From Halosaccharopolyspora lacisalsi (GTDB lineage: Bacteria > Actinomycetota > Actinomycetes > Mycobacteriales > Pseudonocardiaceae), in the NCBI RefSeq assembly GCF_014137975.1, contig NZ_JACGWZ010000002.1, positions 124,001-188,000 of the forward strand: a stretch of 64,000 nucleotides of DNA, given 5' to 3'. A program made the translations under genes and the position numbers. The notes beneath the pieces are model-generated. The model saw only the letters and a program-made list of their open reading frames with translations. It searched no databases and had not been told where the DNA came from. Shown here one piece after another: positions 1 to 9,320 of this stretch; the stretch's first letter is position 1, and each line of letters starts with the position of its first letter.

Positions 1-504
1 GAGGTGTTGGAAAGAGTGGTACAGGCACGGCCGTCGATACGGCTCGTGGTGCTCACGGCCGGGTACGACGCCGCTCGCGCCGTCGATGCCGCCCGTGCCG
101 GTGTCACCGCTTGGATCCCCAAGGAACACGGCATCGAGGAGCTCATCGCCGTCCTGCGCGGTGTCCGCAGGGATTACGGATGGTTCCCGCCCCAGGTGCT
201 CGGCGCGGTGCTGCGCGAGTTGCGCAACGACGTGCGGCAAGCGCGGGAGCAGTCCGGTCCGCTGGACGTGCTCAGCGACCGGGAACGGGAGGTGCTGCTG
301 GGCATGGTGGCCGGTAAACGCGGCGGGCAGATCGCCGAGGATCTGGTGATTTCGAGTCAGACGGTACGCACGCACACTCGGAGCATCCTGACGAAACTTC
401 GAGTGCACAGTCAGCTCGAGGCGGTCAGCGTCGCCTGCGCGGCCGGCCTGCGCGGGCCTCGTGAGCAGCTGTGTGCCACCGACGGGTCGACGGTTACGCG
501 GTGA
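1..504 (+). CDS. NarL/LuxR-family response regulator, 5' end cut by the window
   Basis: The reading frame is open from base 1, so the true start and the first half of the receiver domain, including the phospho-acceptor aspartate, lie outside the window. What remains is the receiver C-terminal half, with the LTAG switch segment and the conserved lysine in WIPKEH. It is followed by a LuxR-type helix-turn-helix: LSDREREVLLGMVAGKRGGQ, then a recognition helix around SSQTVRTHTRSILTKL. This layout is that of NarL-type two-component response regulators, which bind DNA as dimers after phosphorylation. The stop codon overlaps the GTG start of the next gene (GTGA, 501-504), so the two are probably translationally coupled. 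No cognate histidine kinase is visible. The target is unknown. Confidence 0.85.
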   Translation, partial: EVLERVVQARPSIRLVVLTAGYDAARAVDAARAGVTAWIPKEHGIEELIAVLRGVRRDYGWFPPQVLGAVLRELRNDVRQAREQSGPLDVLSDREREVLLGMVAGKRGGQIAEDLVISSQTVRTHTRSILTKLRVHSQLEAVSVACAAGLRGPREQLCATDGSTVTR

Positions 505-1658
505 CTCGCCGGCGCAGACAAGTGGCCACCGTCATCACCCGTCTCGAGGGTGGTGCGGGAGTGCTGGCGCTGCGCGGTGCCCGTGCCCTGGACGCGGCCA
601 GTCATCGCGTGACGATCATTACGGGGAGCGGGGGGCGACTCCTCCGGGAGGCCGCCTCCTGCGGCCTGGAGACCGTGGTCGAGCCGGCGTTGTGTGCCCC
701 CATCGCGCCGTGGCACGACCTGAAGGCGTTGCGGAACCTGACCACGTTGTTCGCGCGGCGCGGCTTCGACGTCGTGCACACGCACTGCGCGAAAGCCGGG
801 GCGGTGGGACGGCTGGCCGCGCACCGAACGGGAGTGCCCCGAATCGTGCACACGTTTCACGGTTTTCCGTTCCACCCTTTTCAGTCGGCGTTGCGCCACC
901 GTGGCTACATCGCCGTCGAACGCGGACTGGGCTCGATCACCGATCTCGCGCTCGGTGTGGGCGCGGGAGTGACCGTCGAGGCCGTGCGGCGGGCACTCGT
1001 GCCACCGGAGCGCATCCGCACCATCGGCGTGGCCGTCGATCCGGAGGCGCCGGAGGCCACCGACCCGGCCCGCCGCAGTGCCCGCCGTGCGCTGGACGTT
1101 CCCGAGGCGACCACTGTGGTCGGCGCGGTCGGGAGAGTGACTTACCAGAAGGCACCGGAGGACTTCGTGCACGCGTTGCGTGCCCTGGCACGGTCGAACG
1201 TGATGGGGGTGTGGGTGGGTGGTGGTGAACTCGCCGGTGAGGTGCGCCGGCTGGCCGCACGGGTACTACCGCGGGGGAGCCTGCTGATCACCGGCGACCG
1301 CACCGACGTCACCGAGCTGCTTCCCGCCTTCGACGTCTTCGCTCTGCCGAGCCGCTACGAGGGACTGCCGCTGGCGGTCGTGGAAGCTATGGTCAGCGGA
1401 GTTCCCGTCGTGGCCACGGCGGTCAACGCCGTGAGTGATGCCGTGCTCCCCGGTGAAACCGGGTTGCTGGTGCCTCCCGGCCGTCCGGACCTGCTGGCCG
1501 GGGCGGTCGCTCACCTTCTCGACCATCCCCACGAGGCCGCCAGGATGGCCGCGGCGGCACGTGCCCGGGTACGTCCCCACCACACCGCCTCGACGCTGGC
1601 CGAGGCGCTGACCGCGGCCTACCAGCCGGTCTTCACCCCGCACGTCAACGCTGCATGA
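501..1658 (+). CDS. GT4-family glycosyltransferase
   Basis: A retaining GT-B fold glycosyltransferase of family GT4, about 385 residues, which would move a sugar from a nucleotide donor to an acceptor, probably at the cytoplasmic face of the membrane. The N-terminal half carries the glycine-rich ITRLEGGAG segment and the HTHCAKAG / HTFHGFPFH stretch typical of the acceptor domain. The C-terminal half has the donor-binding VGRVTYQKAPEDFV segment and the E-x7-E motif in SRYEGLPLAVVEAM. I chose GTG 501 because it overlaps the previous stop as GTGA. An upstream ATG-like start at 471 would only add residues that lack family similarity. Coupling to a response regulator suggests a regulated surface polysaccharide or glycolipid, but donor and acceptor cannot be read from sequence. 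Confidence 0.85.
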   Translation: MTRRRRQVATVITRLEGGAGVLALRGARALDAASHRVTIITGSGGRLLREAASCGLETVVEPALCAPIAPWHDLKALRNLTTLFARRGFDVVHTHCAKAGAVGRLAAHRTGVPRIVHTFHGFPFHPFQSALRHRGYIAVERGLGSITDLALGVGAGVTVEAVRRALVPPERIRTIGVAVDPEAPEATDPARRSARRALDVPEATTVVGAVGRVTYQKAPEDFVHALRALARSNVMGVWVGGGELAGEVRRLAARVLPRGSLLITGDRTDVTELLPAFDVFALPSRYEGLPLAVVEAMVSGVPVVATAVNAVSDAVLPGETGLLVPPGRPDLLAGAVAHLLDHPHEAARMAAAARARVRPHHTASTLAEALTAAYQPVFTPHVNAA

Positions 1659-1678
1659 CCGATTTTCGCACCGCACGA

Positions 1679-1693
1679 ACTATTGGTATCGAT
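1679..1693 (+). promoter_or_regulatory. Extended -10-like element shared with the betaine operon promoter
   Basis: The 11-mer ACTATTGGTAT at 1679-1689 recurs exactly at 9344-9354, where it forms the extended -10 of the betaine operon. Here it continues as TATCGAT, also -10-like after TGG. It lies 145 bases before the response regulator gene at 1835. The role is inferred from position and from the repeat only. Confidence 0.4.
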
Positions 1694-1834
1694 CAATGTG
1701 GAGGGATCCGCTCGATAGCGCGAACGATCCGGAAAACAGTGCCGAGCAAGCAACGCAACCTCCTGTCCGAACGACTCGAGAAGTAGCAACGACAGCCACG
1801 ACAGAGGTCGACGACCTCGCGCAAGGGGCCGACG

Positions 1835-2494
1835 ATGGTGGAGTTGATAGTGGGTGACGGTCACACGATCTTCGTGGAGGCGCTCGTGTCCGTGCTTCCC
1901 CAGCAGGGTTTCGACGTGCTGGGGACCGCGAGCAGTCTCGACGAGACCGTCGCGGCGGTCCGGCGGCACAAGCCCGACGTGTGCCTGCTCGACCGCCACC
2001 TCGCCGGCGGCGACACGATCGACGCTCTCGGAGAGCTGGACGAGGCCAGCAGCGTCACCAAGGTGCTCGTGCTCGCCGCCGACGGTGACATGCTGGGGAT
2101 GCGGCATGCTCTGAAATCCGGTGCTTCCGGCTACGTGAGCAAGATGTGCGGCCTGGCCGCTCTCAGCTCCGGTATTCGCGATGTGGTCAAGGGACGAACC
2201 GTCGTCAACCTCGCCACCCGGCATTCGTCACGAACGGCCCCCCTCGGCGATGCCCACCGGCTCGCCGCGCACCTGACGGCCAGGGAGTGGGAGTGCCTGG
2301 GGCTGCTCGTCGAGGGAGCCCGCACCACGGTCATGGCCGAGCGGCTCGGAGTCTCAGCCGCCACGGTGCGCACGCACGTGCAGGCGGTCCTGACCAAACT
2401 GGGCGTGCACTCCCGGCTCGAAGCGGCCTCGTTCGCACTACGTCACCGCCTGCTCGACAACGCCGGGGCCGGTACGACTGCCGTCACCTCCTGA
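1835..2494 (+). CDS. NarL/LuxR-family response regulator
   Basis: A complete 219-residue two-domain response regulator. The receiver domain (about 1-120) has the phospho-acceptor in CLLDRHLAGG (D53) and the conserved lysine in YVSKM (K103). The acidic pocket is reduced to G7-D8, and the switch Thr/Ser is replaced by alanine in VLAADGD. These departures hint at atypical or phosphorylation-independent activation. The LuxR helix-turn-helix occupies about 150-215 (LTAREWECLGLL, then SAATVRTHVQAVLTKLGVH). Its C-terminal half closely resembles the truncated regulator at the left edge, so the two are probably paralogues. A 176-base leader separates it from the glycosyltransferase and carries the element at 1679. 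There is no adjacent kinase gene, so its signal is unknown. Confidence 0.88.
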   Translation: MVELIVGDGHTIFVEALVSVLPQQGFDVLGTASSLDETVAAVRRHKPDVCLLDRHLAGGDTIDALGELDEASSVTKVLVLAADGDMLGMRHALKSGASGYVSKMCGLAALSSGIRDVVKGRTVVNLATRHSSRTAPLGDAHRLAAHLTAREWECLGLLVEGARTTVMAERLGVSAATVRTHVQAVLTKLGVHSRLEAASFALRHRLLDNAGAGTTAVTS

Positions 2495-2633
2495 CCGCGC
2501 GGCCGTGCCGGTGTGGTGATCGCGACGTGGGGTATCACCGTCTCGCGCTTGGCTGCTGGCGGTCAGTGCAGTGGTGACCGGTGATGGCGAATCAGGGCCA
2601 TCAGGGTCTCCCGCCGCACGGCCGAAAGGGCGG

Positions 2634-4181
2634 CTACTCCGTCAGGACGGCCTCGACGAGGTGCGGGCCGGGCTCGGAGTGGGCCTGGCGCAGTGCGTCG
2701 AGCAGCTCCTGCCCGGTGGTGGCCCGCACGGCGGACACACCGAACCCGGCGGCCAGGGCCGTCCAGTCCGGCGCGGGACCGTCCAGACTGGTCATTCCGG
2801 TAGCGGCCGCACCGGGCTGCTCGACTCCCGAGCGCGCCAGTTCGGACTCCAGGATGCGGTACCGCCGGTTCGCGCACACCACGGTGGTCACGTCGAGGTT
2901 CTCGCGAGCCTGCGTCCAGAGCCCCTGCAACGTGTAGAGCGCGCTGCCGTCGGCCTGGAAATCGATCACGGGCCGGTCCGGGCAGGCGAGCGCGGCACCC
3001 GTGGCCATGGGGATGCCGATACCGATGGCACCTCCGGTCAGGGTGAGCTCGGTGTGCGCGGGGGCGGCGGAAGCCAGTTTGGGGTAGGCGGCCGAGCTCG
3101 AAACGCCCTCGTTGACCACGATCGCCGACTCAGGCTGGCTCAGCACGATCGCGGCGGCCACCGCCGAGGCCCCGAGGGCGCCCTCGGGAGGACGCACCTG
3201 CTTGGGCTCGGTCGCGGGCAGCTTGGTGGCGGCGCTGCCGCTGATCTCGGCGAGCTGCTGGAGGCCGTCGAGCGGATCCTGCTCCGGTGTCGCCAGGGTG
3301 TGCACGCGCATGGTGGAGGGGATCGGCATGCTCGGCATCCCCGGGTAGCCGAAGAAGGAGACCGGTCGTGAAGTACCGACCAGAACGAGGTCGGAGAAGT
3401 CGTCGAGGGTCTTCTGCCGGGCTTCGGGGAAGTAGGGCAGGGACCGCACGCCGGGAATGTCGGGTCCGCGCTCCAGCCGGGCGGGTGAACCTTCGGCGAA
3501 GACCTCGCCGCCGTGGTCGTGGGCGATCCGTGCCGCCGTACGCAGCCCCTCGGCCGTCAGGGCCGAGCCACCCATCAGCAGTGCCGGGCGCTTGTCCGCG
3601 GACAGGGCCTTGGCGACCGCGGAGACCTGCTGAGCGTCGACAGCGGGCACCGGCTCGGCGGCCGGGATCTCGGCCGTGACTCCGCCCTGCGCCCACATGT
3701 GGTCGCTGGCCGCGATCAGGGTGGCGGGCAGCTGCCCGGTCCGTGCTGCTCGCCAGGCCTCGACGAAATCGGCGGAGGCGCTCGCGGGCGAACTCGTCCG
3801 CCCGACCCAGCCCGACACGGGACGGGCGAGCGACTCGATATCACTGGCCAGGGGTGGGTCCGCGTGCTGGTGCCAGCTCGCGTGCTCGCCGACGACATTG
3901 AGCAGCGGGGTACGAGCCCGACGCGCGTTGTGCAGGTTGGCGATCCCGTTGGCCAACCCGGGGCCCAGGTGCAGCAGTGTCATCGCCGGGACACCCGTCA
4001 TCCGCGCGTAGCCGTCGGCCGCGCCGGTGACAACGCCTTCGGACAGCCCGAGCACCGTGCGAATGCCGGGTATGGTGTCGAACGCTTCGACCAGGGGCAT
4101 CTCCGTGGTGCCCGGATTGGCGAAACACACCTCGACCCCGGCCGACCTCGCCGTGCTCAGTAGACCTTCCGAGCCCTTCAC
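2634..4181 (-). CDS. ThDP-dependent enzyme, acetolactate synthase large-subunit-like
   Basis: A 515-residue thiamin-diphosphate enzyme with the three-domain order of the acetolactate synthase / benzoylformate decarboxylase family: N-terminal PYR domain, middle domain (about 185-320) and C-terminal PP domain. The catalytic glutamate that activates the cofactor is E48 in GLSEGVVTGAADG. The ThDP/Mg motif begins at QADGSALY (411-412) and ends near CANRR (438). No small regulatory subunit follows, and catabolic or decarboxylating relatives share this architecture, so a role in branched-chain amino-acid synthesis is not assured. The GTG start at 4181 is preceded by GAGGAG. Its minus-strand neighbour is an epoxide-hydrolase-like gene 84 bases downstream of that start. 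Substrate unassigned. Confidence 0.8.
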   Translation of the reverse strand: MKGSEGLLSTARSAGVEVCFANPGTTEMPLVEAFDTIPGIRTVLGLSEGVVTGAADGYARMTGVPAMTLLHLGPGLANGIANLHNARRARTPLLNVVGEHASWHQHADPPLASDIESLARPVSGWVGRTSSPASASADFVEAWRAARTGQLPATLIAASDHMWAQGGVTAEIPAAEPVPAVDAQQVSAVAKALSADKRPALLMGGSALTAEGLRTAARIAHDHGGEVFAEGSPARLERGPDIPGVRSLPYFPEARQKTLDDFSDLVLVGTSRPVSFFGYPGMPSMPIPSTMRVHTLATPEQDPLDGLQQLAEISGSAATKLPATEPKQVRPPEGALGASAVAAAIVLSQPESAIVVNEGVSSSAAYPKLASAAPAHTELTLTGGAIGIGIPMATGAALACPDRPVIDFQADGSALYTLQGLWTQARENLDVTTVVCANRRYRILESELARSGVEQPGAAATGMTSLDGPAPDWTALAAGFGVSAVRATTGQELLDALRQAHSEPGPHLVEAVLTE

Positions 4182-4265
4182 GCGCCGCTCCTCACTTCGG
4201 TTCCCGCTGCGGCCATGCTCTACGGTTCGGCTCCCGCCGGCAATACGGCGATTCCCGCCGCAGCT

Positions 4266-5102
4266 TCAGTCCTGGTAAGCGGCGAGGTGTTCCAGGATCA
4301 AACGACTGACCGTCGCCGGTGCCTCCTCGGCCATCCAGTGCGAGACGTCCTCGATCGTTTCGAAGCGGTACTCGCCGGTGACGTGCCGACCGGAGCCCAG
4401 CGCCGCCGCGGAGCCGATCGCGGCGTCCTCGGTGCTCCAGACGTACAGCGTCGGTACCGGGACGGGGCCGGTGGCTCCGCTGAAGCGCACTGCCCGGTAC
4501 CAGTTCAGCGCCGCGGTCAAGGCTCCCGGTTCGGACAACCGACGGACGTAGTCGCGGATGTGCTCCTCGGGAACCTTGTGCTCGTAGATCTGTCGCAGTT
4601 TGCGGGCGTCGTCGGCGAGCAGCGCGTGCTCGGCACCCGGTGAACGGAACACCTGCATGTACCGGGAGCGCTGCTGCTGGTCCGCGTCGTGGGTGATGGC
4701 GTGTCCGAGCGTGTCGGGATGGGGCACCGAGAGCGCGGTCAGCGTCCGGATCCGTGCCGGGGCCGCGGCGGCGACCGACCAGGCCACCGCGGCGCCCCAG
4801 TCGTGCCCGACGACGTCGAACCGCTGCCAGCCGAGCTGATCGGCCATGGCCAGCACGTCGCCGACCAGCTCCTCCATCCGGTAGTCGGCGACCTGCTCGG
4901 GACGCACCTCGGGGGAGTAGCCGCGCTGGTCGGGGGCGACTGCGCGGCACTCGGCGAGCTCCAGCGCCGCGAGTTGCTCGCTGAACTCGAGAGCGGACTC
5001 GGGAAAACCGTGCAGCAACAACACGCCACGCCCGTCCTCCGGCCCTGCTGCCAGCGCGTCGAACTTGCCGGCGGGGGTGGGGATCTGCAGGTGATCGATC
5101 AT
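4266..5102 (-). CDS. Epoxide-hydrolase-like alpha/beta hydrolase
   Basis: A 278-residue alpha/beta-hydrolase with the marks of soluble epoxide hydrolases. The oxyanion motif is HGFPES (31-36), the nucleophile elbow is GHDWGA with aspartate D101 rather than serine, an acidic residue lies in WSTEDA (about 226), and the catalytic histidine is H255 in DVSHW. An aspartate nucleophile directs the chemistry toward epoxide opening or dehalogenation instead of simple ester hydrolysis. A tyrosine in the lid (NWYRA, about 202) could polarise the epoxide. The ATG at 5102 follows a GGGTGGA ribosome-binding site. There is no signal peptide, so it should act in the cytoplasm. The natural substrate is unknown. 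Confidence 0.85.
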   Translation of the reverse strand: MIDHLQIPTPAGKFDALAAGPEDGRGVLLLHGFPESALEFSEQLAALELAECRAVAPDQRGYSPEVRPEQVADYRMEELVGDVLAMADQLGWQRFDVVGHDWGAAVAWSVAAAAPARIRTLTALSVPHPDTLGHAITHDADQQQRSRYMQVFRSPGAEHALLADDARKLRQIYEHKVPEEHIRDYVRRLSEPGALTAALNWYRAVRFSGATGPVPVPTLYVWSTEDAAIGSAAALGSGRHVTGEYRFETIEDVSHWMAEEAPATVSRLILEHLAAYQD

Positions 5103-5141
5103 GAGTCCACCCTAAGCCCGACGGCGGCGCCGCCCCAGCCC

Positions 5142-6191
5142 TCACGAGACGATGCGATACCCCCACGAGCCGGTGTGCTCCTCACCGGGCCGTAGCACGA
5201 TGACGCCCTCACCGGTGACGAAAGCGTTCGGCGGGCAGGTCATCGGTTCCACGACCAGTCCCGAGCGTGCCGGTCGCTCGGTGCTGGGGGCGTCGTCGGT
5301 GTAGACCTGGATGTAGTCGTACGTGTCGTCCATCCAGAGGTGGATGTCGGCCCCCCCGGTGCGCCCGAACTTCACGACGGTCTCGCCGCGGGAGTCGCGC
5401 CCCAGATCGGTGAAGGCGGTGTCCATGGTGGTCGGTCCGAGCGGGCGGGCCGCGCGGAAGTCGTACTTGGTTCCCTCCACCGGGGCTTTGCCGGTCGGGA
5501 TGAGCCGGTCGTTGGTCACGTAGTAGGTGCCGGCGGGGAGTTCGAACTCGATCGAGTCGATCGTTCCGGAGCCGGCCGCGATGTAGGGGTGGACGGCCGT
5601 GCCGAAGGGGGCGTTCGTGCGGCCCGCGTTGCGGGAGGTCAGCGTGCTGCGGATCCCGTGGTCGTCGAGGCGGAACTCGATCCGGAAGGACATGGGGAAC
5701 GGATACCCGTACTGCGGGTGCAGCAGGTACTCCAGCACGACCCTGTCGTGGCTGTGGTGCACCGGCTCCCACTCGACGAAGTTCATCAGTCCGTGCAGCG
5801 CCGACTCCCGCGAGGGCTCGTTGATCGGCACCTGTAGCTGCTCGCCCTCGAAGGTGTAGCGTCCCCGGTCGATGCGGTTGGGCCACGGCAGGATCGTCTT
5901 GCCCTGGTAGCCCCCGCCGACCTCGTCGGCCGGATGAGTGACCAGCAGCTCGGTACCGTCGTACTGCCAGGACAGCAACGTCGCCGACACTCCGGCGATC
6001 ACCGCACGCTGCCGCCCCGAGCGCAGTTCGTAGAGTCGACCACTGGCGGTCTGCGTTCTGCCGTGGCCTTCTCCGTTGCCGTGCCGGCCGGTCTTGCCCG
6101 CGGCCGTTCCCGCCAGGGCGGTCATGGTGGTCGTCGCCATCGCCGTGGTCATCATCGACCGCCTGGTCCACACTCGCCGACTGTCGGACAT
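5142..6191 (-). CDS. Exported aldose 1-epimerase (galactose mutarotase family)
   Basis: About 349 residues. The open frame extends to 6329, but ATG 6191 is preferred because GGGAAGGAA lies just upstream and the protein then begins with an export signal: arginines in RRVWTRRSMM followed by an alanine/threonine/methionine hydrophobic stretch, possibly Tat-type. The mature part has the aldose epimerase fold, with LPWPNRIDRGRY, the HGLMNF segment (general acid histidine region), the AVHPYI histidine motif, and the late VVEPMTCPPNAF region carrying a conserved glutamate. The enzyme interconverts alpha and beta sugar anomers. It lies downstream of the secreted GH2 glycosidase on the same strand, but the terminator at 6296-6336 separates the two, so a shared job in extracellular sugar use is inferred from proximity. 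Confidence 0.85.
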   Translation of the reverse strand: MSDSRRVWTRRSMMTTAMATTTMTALAGTAAGKTGRHGNGEGHGRTQTASGRLYELRSGRQRAVIAGVSATLLSWQYDGTELLVTHPADEVGGGYQGKTILPWPNRIDRGRYTFEGEQLQVPINEPSRESALHGLMNFVEWEPVHHSHDRVVLEYLLHPQYGYPFPMSFRIEFRLDDHGIRSTLTSRNAGRTNAPFGTAVHPYIAAGSGTIDSIEFELPAGTYYVTNDRLIPTGKAPVEGTKYDFRAARPLGPTTMDTAFTDLGRDSRGETVVKFGRTGGADIHLWMDDTYDYIQVYTDDAPSTERPARSGLVVEPMTCPPNAFVTGEGVIVLRPGEEHTGSWGYRIVS

Positions 6192-6295
6192 CGAGTTCCT
6201 TCCCGTCGTTGGCTGCTTCGTCTCGAGCTCTACTGTGGCCGGTGCCACGGCCTCCTGCCAGCGCGACGCGGATCGACCGTCCACACGGACCGGTG

Positions 6296-6336
6296 GTGCC
6301 GGGTGACGGTTCTCGGCCGAACTCGTCACCCGGCAC
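6296..6336 (-). terminator. Stem-loop terminator after the GH2 gene
   Basis: A perfect 13-bp inverted repeat (6296-6308 with 6324-6336) begins six bases past the GH2 stop codon. The loop has a further GTTC/GAAC pairing. There is no long U tract, as is common for actinobacterial terminators. It separates GH2 from the epimerase gene. Confidence 0.75.
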
Positions 6337-6342
6337 GGTGAT

Positions 6343-8199
6343 CTAGGGTGTGCCGACGTCGATAATGGCCTCGTTGCTGGCCCTGACCGCGGCCACGTCC
6401 GGCTTGGTGATCCTGCGGTCGTAGGTCATCAGGCCGTTGACTTCGTTCTCCACGTCCGAGACCTGGGTGTAGATCGCCGCGGACAGTCCCTGCCGCCGGA
6501 TCACCCCGGTGAGCTCGTCGCTGAGTTCCGCGTAGCGGCGGGTCAGCTCGGCGCGGCTGTCGGTCATCTCGTAGGCGCTGGGATCACCGGGCCACAGGTG
6601 CCCCTGCTCGATCAGGCCCAGCCCGCCGTACTCGCCGTCGACCGCGGCTCGGTCGCCGGTCACCTCGGGGTTTCCCGGGCCGACGTAGGTGTGGTCGTCG
6701 TAGACGTCCCCGGCACCGGTGTCGGGAAGCGAGTTGCAGCAGTTCACTCCGCTGGAGGCGTTGACCAGTCGGCTCGGGTCCATGCGTTCGACCCGCTCGG
6801 CGAGGCGAGCGGTGTCGAACTCGCCCCACCCCTCGTTGAAGGTGACCCAGCTCACGATCGATGTCGTGCTGTCGAGTTGCTCGACCATGTCCGTGAGCCC
6901 GGCCTCGTAGTTGGCCTTGGCCTCCGCGGACACCGGCGGACCGGGTTCGCCACCGACCTGGGCCGTCAGCGACGGCATGTCCTGCCACACCAGCATGCCC
7001 ATCCGGTCGGCCCAGTAGTACCAGCGAGCCGGAGCGACCTTGATGTGCTTGCGCAGCATGTTGAAGCCGAGCTGCTTGGCCTGCTTGATGTCGAAGCGCA
7101 TCGCCTCGTCGGTCGGCGGGGTGTAGAGCCCGTCCGGCCAGTAACCCTGGTCCAGCATCCCCTGCTGGAACAGGATCTCGCCGTTGAGCGCCATCCGCGG
7201 CCTTCCCCGGGCGTCCTCTACCAGGCCGATCGAGCGCATCCCCTGGTAGCTGGTGACCTCGTCCACGGCGCGCCCTGACCCGTCGATCAGCCGGACGGTG
7301 AGGTCGTAGAGATAGGGATCCTTCGGACTCCACAGGTGCGCCTCGGGTACCGGCAGGCTCAGCGGGCTGTCGGCGGGCCCGACCGTGCGGGAGACTTCGC
7401 GCCCGCCGGGCTCGGAGACGATCGCCTCGACGCGCTGCCCCCGCACCCCACGGGTGTGCGCCGTCAGCGCGAAGCTGCTGGTGTCGAGGTTCGGCGTGAT
7501 GTCGAGGTGGCGGATGTGAGCGGTGGAGACCGGCTCGATCCACACGGTCTGCCAGATCCCGGAGGACCCGGTGTAGAAGATGCCGCCCGGCTTGTTGGTC
7601 TGCTTGCCGACGGGGTAGGGGTTGCCCTCGTTGCGGTCCTCGGCGGCGACCGTGACCTGCTGCTTCCTGCCCGGTTTCAGCGCGTCGGTCACGTCGACGG
7701 TGAACCTGGTGAAGCCACCACCGTGGCGGGCCACCTCATGACCGTTGACCCAGACCGTGGCTTCCTGGTCCACGGCGCCGAGGTGCAGCAACAGCCGTTG
7801 ACCGCGCCAGTCGGGCGGCACCTTGAAGGTGCGCCGGTAGAGCATGTGCTCGTCGTGGCGCTTGATGCCGGACAGGGCCGACTCGGGGGGATACGGCACG
7901 AGGATGCGCTCGTCGAGCTCGGCGTCCCGCGCCGGCGGCGTCGACCCGGCAGCGTACTGCCAGACACCGTTGAGGTTCTTCCACTTCTCACGCGCCAGCT
8001 GCGGGCGCGGGTACTTCGGCAGGGCGTTGTTCGGCCCGACCTCGTCGGTCCAGGGTGTGGACAGCGGTGGTTGCTCGGGTTGCCACTCCGGGGCGGGCTG
8101 GGCATGGAGGCCGGGCGCTGAAGCGACCATTACGAGCGTGGCGAGCGCGAGGCTGGAGAGATACGCGAGGGGTCGTCGCCGTCGCGGGTGAGAGTGCAC
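6343..8199 (-). CDS. Secreted glycoside hydrolase family 2 enzyme
   Basis: About 618 residues from GTG 8199, chosen because GGGAGG lies seven bases upstream and the product then starts with a signal peptide: basic residues, then LAYLSSLALATLVMVAS and an AQ-type cleavage region. Domains follow the GH2 order: jelly-roll sugar-binding domain (about 60-225), immunoglobulin-like domain (about 225-320) and TIM barrel. The acid/base is the glutamate of VTFNEGWGEF (about E456). The nucleophile candidate is the glutamate in DGEYGGLG (about E524). Family members are beta-galactosidases, beta-glucuronidases or beta-mannosidases, and the sequence alone does not settle which. It probably acts outside the cell on plant or exopolysaccharide oligosaccharides. 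Confidence 0.88.
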   Translation of the reverse strand: MHSHPRRRRPLAYLSSLALATLVMVASAPGLHAQPAPEWQPEQPPLSTPWTDEVGPNNALPKYPRPQLAREKWKNLNGVWQYAAGSTPPARDAELDERILVPYPPESALSGIKRHDEHMLYRRTFKVPPDWRGQRLLLHLGAVDQEATVWVNGHEVARHGGGFTRFTVDVTDALKPGRKQQVTVAAEDRNEGNPYPVGKQTNKPGGIFYTGSSGIWQTVWIEPVSTAHIRHLDITPNLDTSSFALTAHTRGVRGQRVEAIVSEPGGREVSRTVGPADSPLSLPVPEAHLWSPKDPYLYDLTVRLIDGSGRAVDEVTSYQGMRSIGLVEDARGRPRMALNGEILFQQGMLDQGYWPDGLYTPPTDEAMRFDIKQAKQLGFNMLRKHIKVAPARWYYWADRMGMLVWQDMPSLTAQVGGEPGPPVSAEAKANYEAGLTDMVEQLDSTTSIVSWVTFNEGWGEFDTARLAERVERMDPSRLVNASSGVNCCNSLPDTGAGDVYDDHTYVGPGNPEVTGDRAAVDGEYGGLGLIEQGHLWPGDPSAYEMTDSRAELTRRYAELSDELTGVIRRQGLSAAIYTQVSDVENEVNGLMTYDRRITKPDVAAVRASNEAIIDVGTP

Positions 8200-9320
8200 G
8201 GATACCTCCCGGGGGAAGAGTCGATGATGACTCGATGCGGTGACGCACCACACTCGAGTCAAAATCACCAGTAATCAACAAGAGTGACCATCACCACACG
8301 TATACGTCAATGATGCGCCGGGCAAGCGCGCGAGTCGGAGCAGGAACCCGGGCCGAACGGAGTATTCGTCGCGGGGACCAGGTGGTTGCGTCCGGTTTGT
8401 CGCGATCGTGCGCGTCGCTGGGTAGTCGTCTGGTTACTACTGGTCATAAGGATCATGCGAGGAAGTCGGGGGTGATGCCCGAAAACGATTTCCTAGGGTT
8501 CGTGAAGGCGACTGTGACGAACCTCGAATTCATTGGAATTTCGTTGCGGAGAGCACGGACGGGTTCCGCAATGAGCAATTATTGACTCGGACGTGGAGCG
8601 CCCGTCGCCGAGTTCGGCGGCGTCGCGCGCGACAATGCGTCCCCTCCGGGGCGTCGAGAGGCGTTGTCGAGAGGATCATGAGATGAATTACCAAGGGGCA
8701 CTCGTCGCCGCGATCGGGAGGATAAAAGTGGCGGAGCCGAGGGGCCGCGAGGCGAACTGTCGCGGGCGCGACGGGCCGATATCGGGCCGTCGCGACAGGA
8801 CTTGACCGATCAGGAACGCCGGTGCTTTCGAACGTTCCGGAGCTGAATCCCCACCGAGGCCTCGTTCAGCGGTTCCTCCCGCGCTGCGCAGCTGGGATCA
8901 TCGCTGCGGCGGCAGGGGTCGGTGGAGCTCGGGAGCGGCGCGCGAGGAGGACGTGACTAGTGGGAACCGGCTCGTGGCGATGGTTCGGTCTCGACGGTCG
9001 CCCTGGCGCTGCGCTGCATCGGAATACCAGTGTAACATCCTCGCCCCCGTTCGCGATGAAACGGGAGCGAGGGGACGACAGAGCTCGTCCGACGGTGGCA
9101 CCCGCGGCGGGGTTCGTGGGGCGCTGCGGCAGTACCGCGGCGACACTGTGACGGTGATTATTTCGCCGACCGATGAGGTTGCCCCGTTTGTCTCCGTTGT
9201 GGTATTTAATGCGCCCGCGCAGTGTACGCAAGATCATCGACTTGTGCCTTTACCGGATCGTGACTCGGCGCCGAAATGCTTGAATGAGTGCAGGTCGGGA
9301 CGCATTTATTTACCCAGGGT
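8200..9320. other. Gene-poor intergenic stretch, becoming AT-rich toward 9.3 kb
   Basis: No convincing gene was found. Open frames of 60-135 codons occur on both strands but lack ribosome-binding sites, third-position GC bias and recognisable domains. The first 100 bases hold the GH2 promoter region. From about 9160 the composition falls well below that of the flanking genes, with runs such as ATTTATTTA, which suits a regulatory region upstream of the betaine operon. It may include decayed coding sequence. Confidence 0.6.
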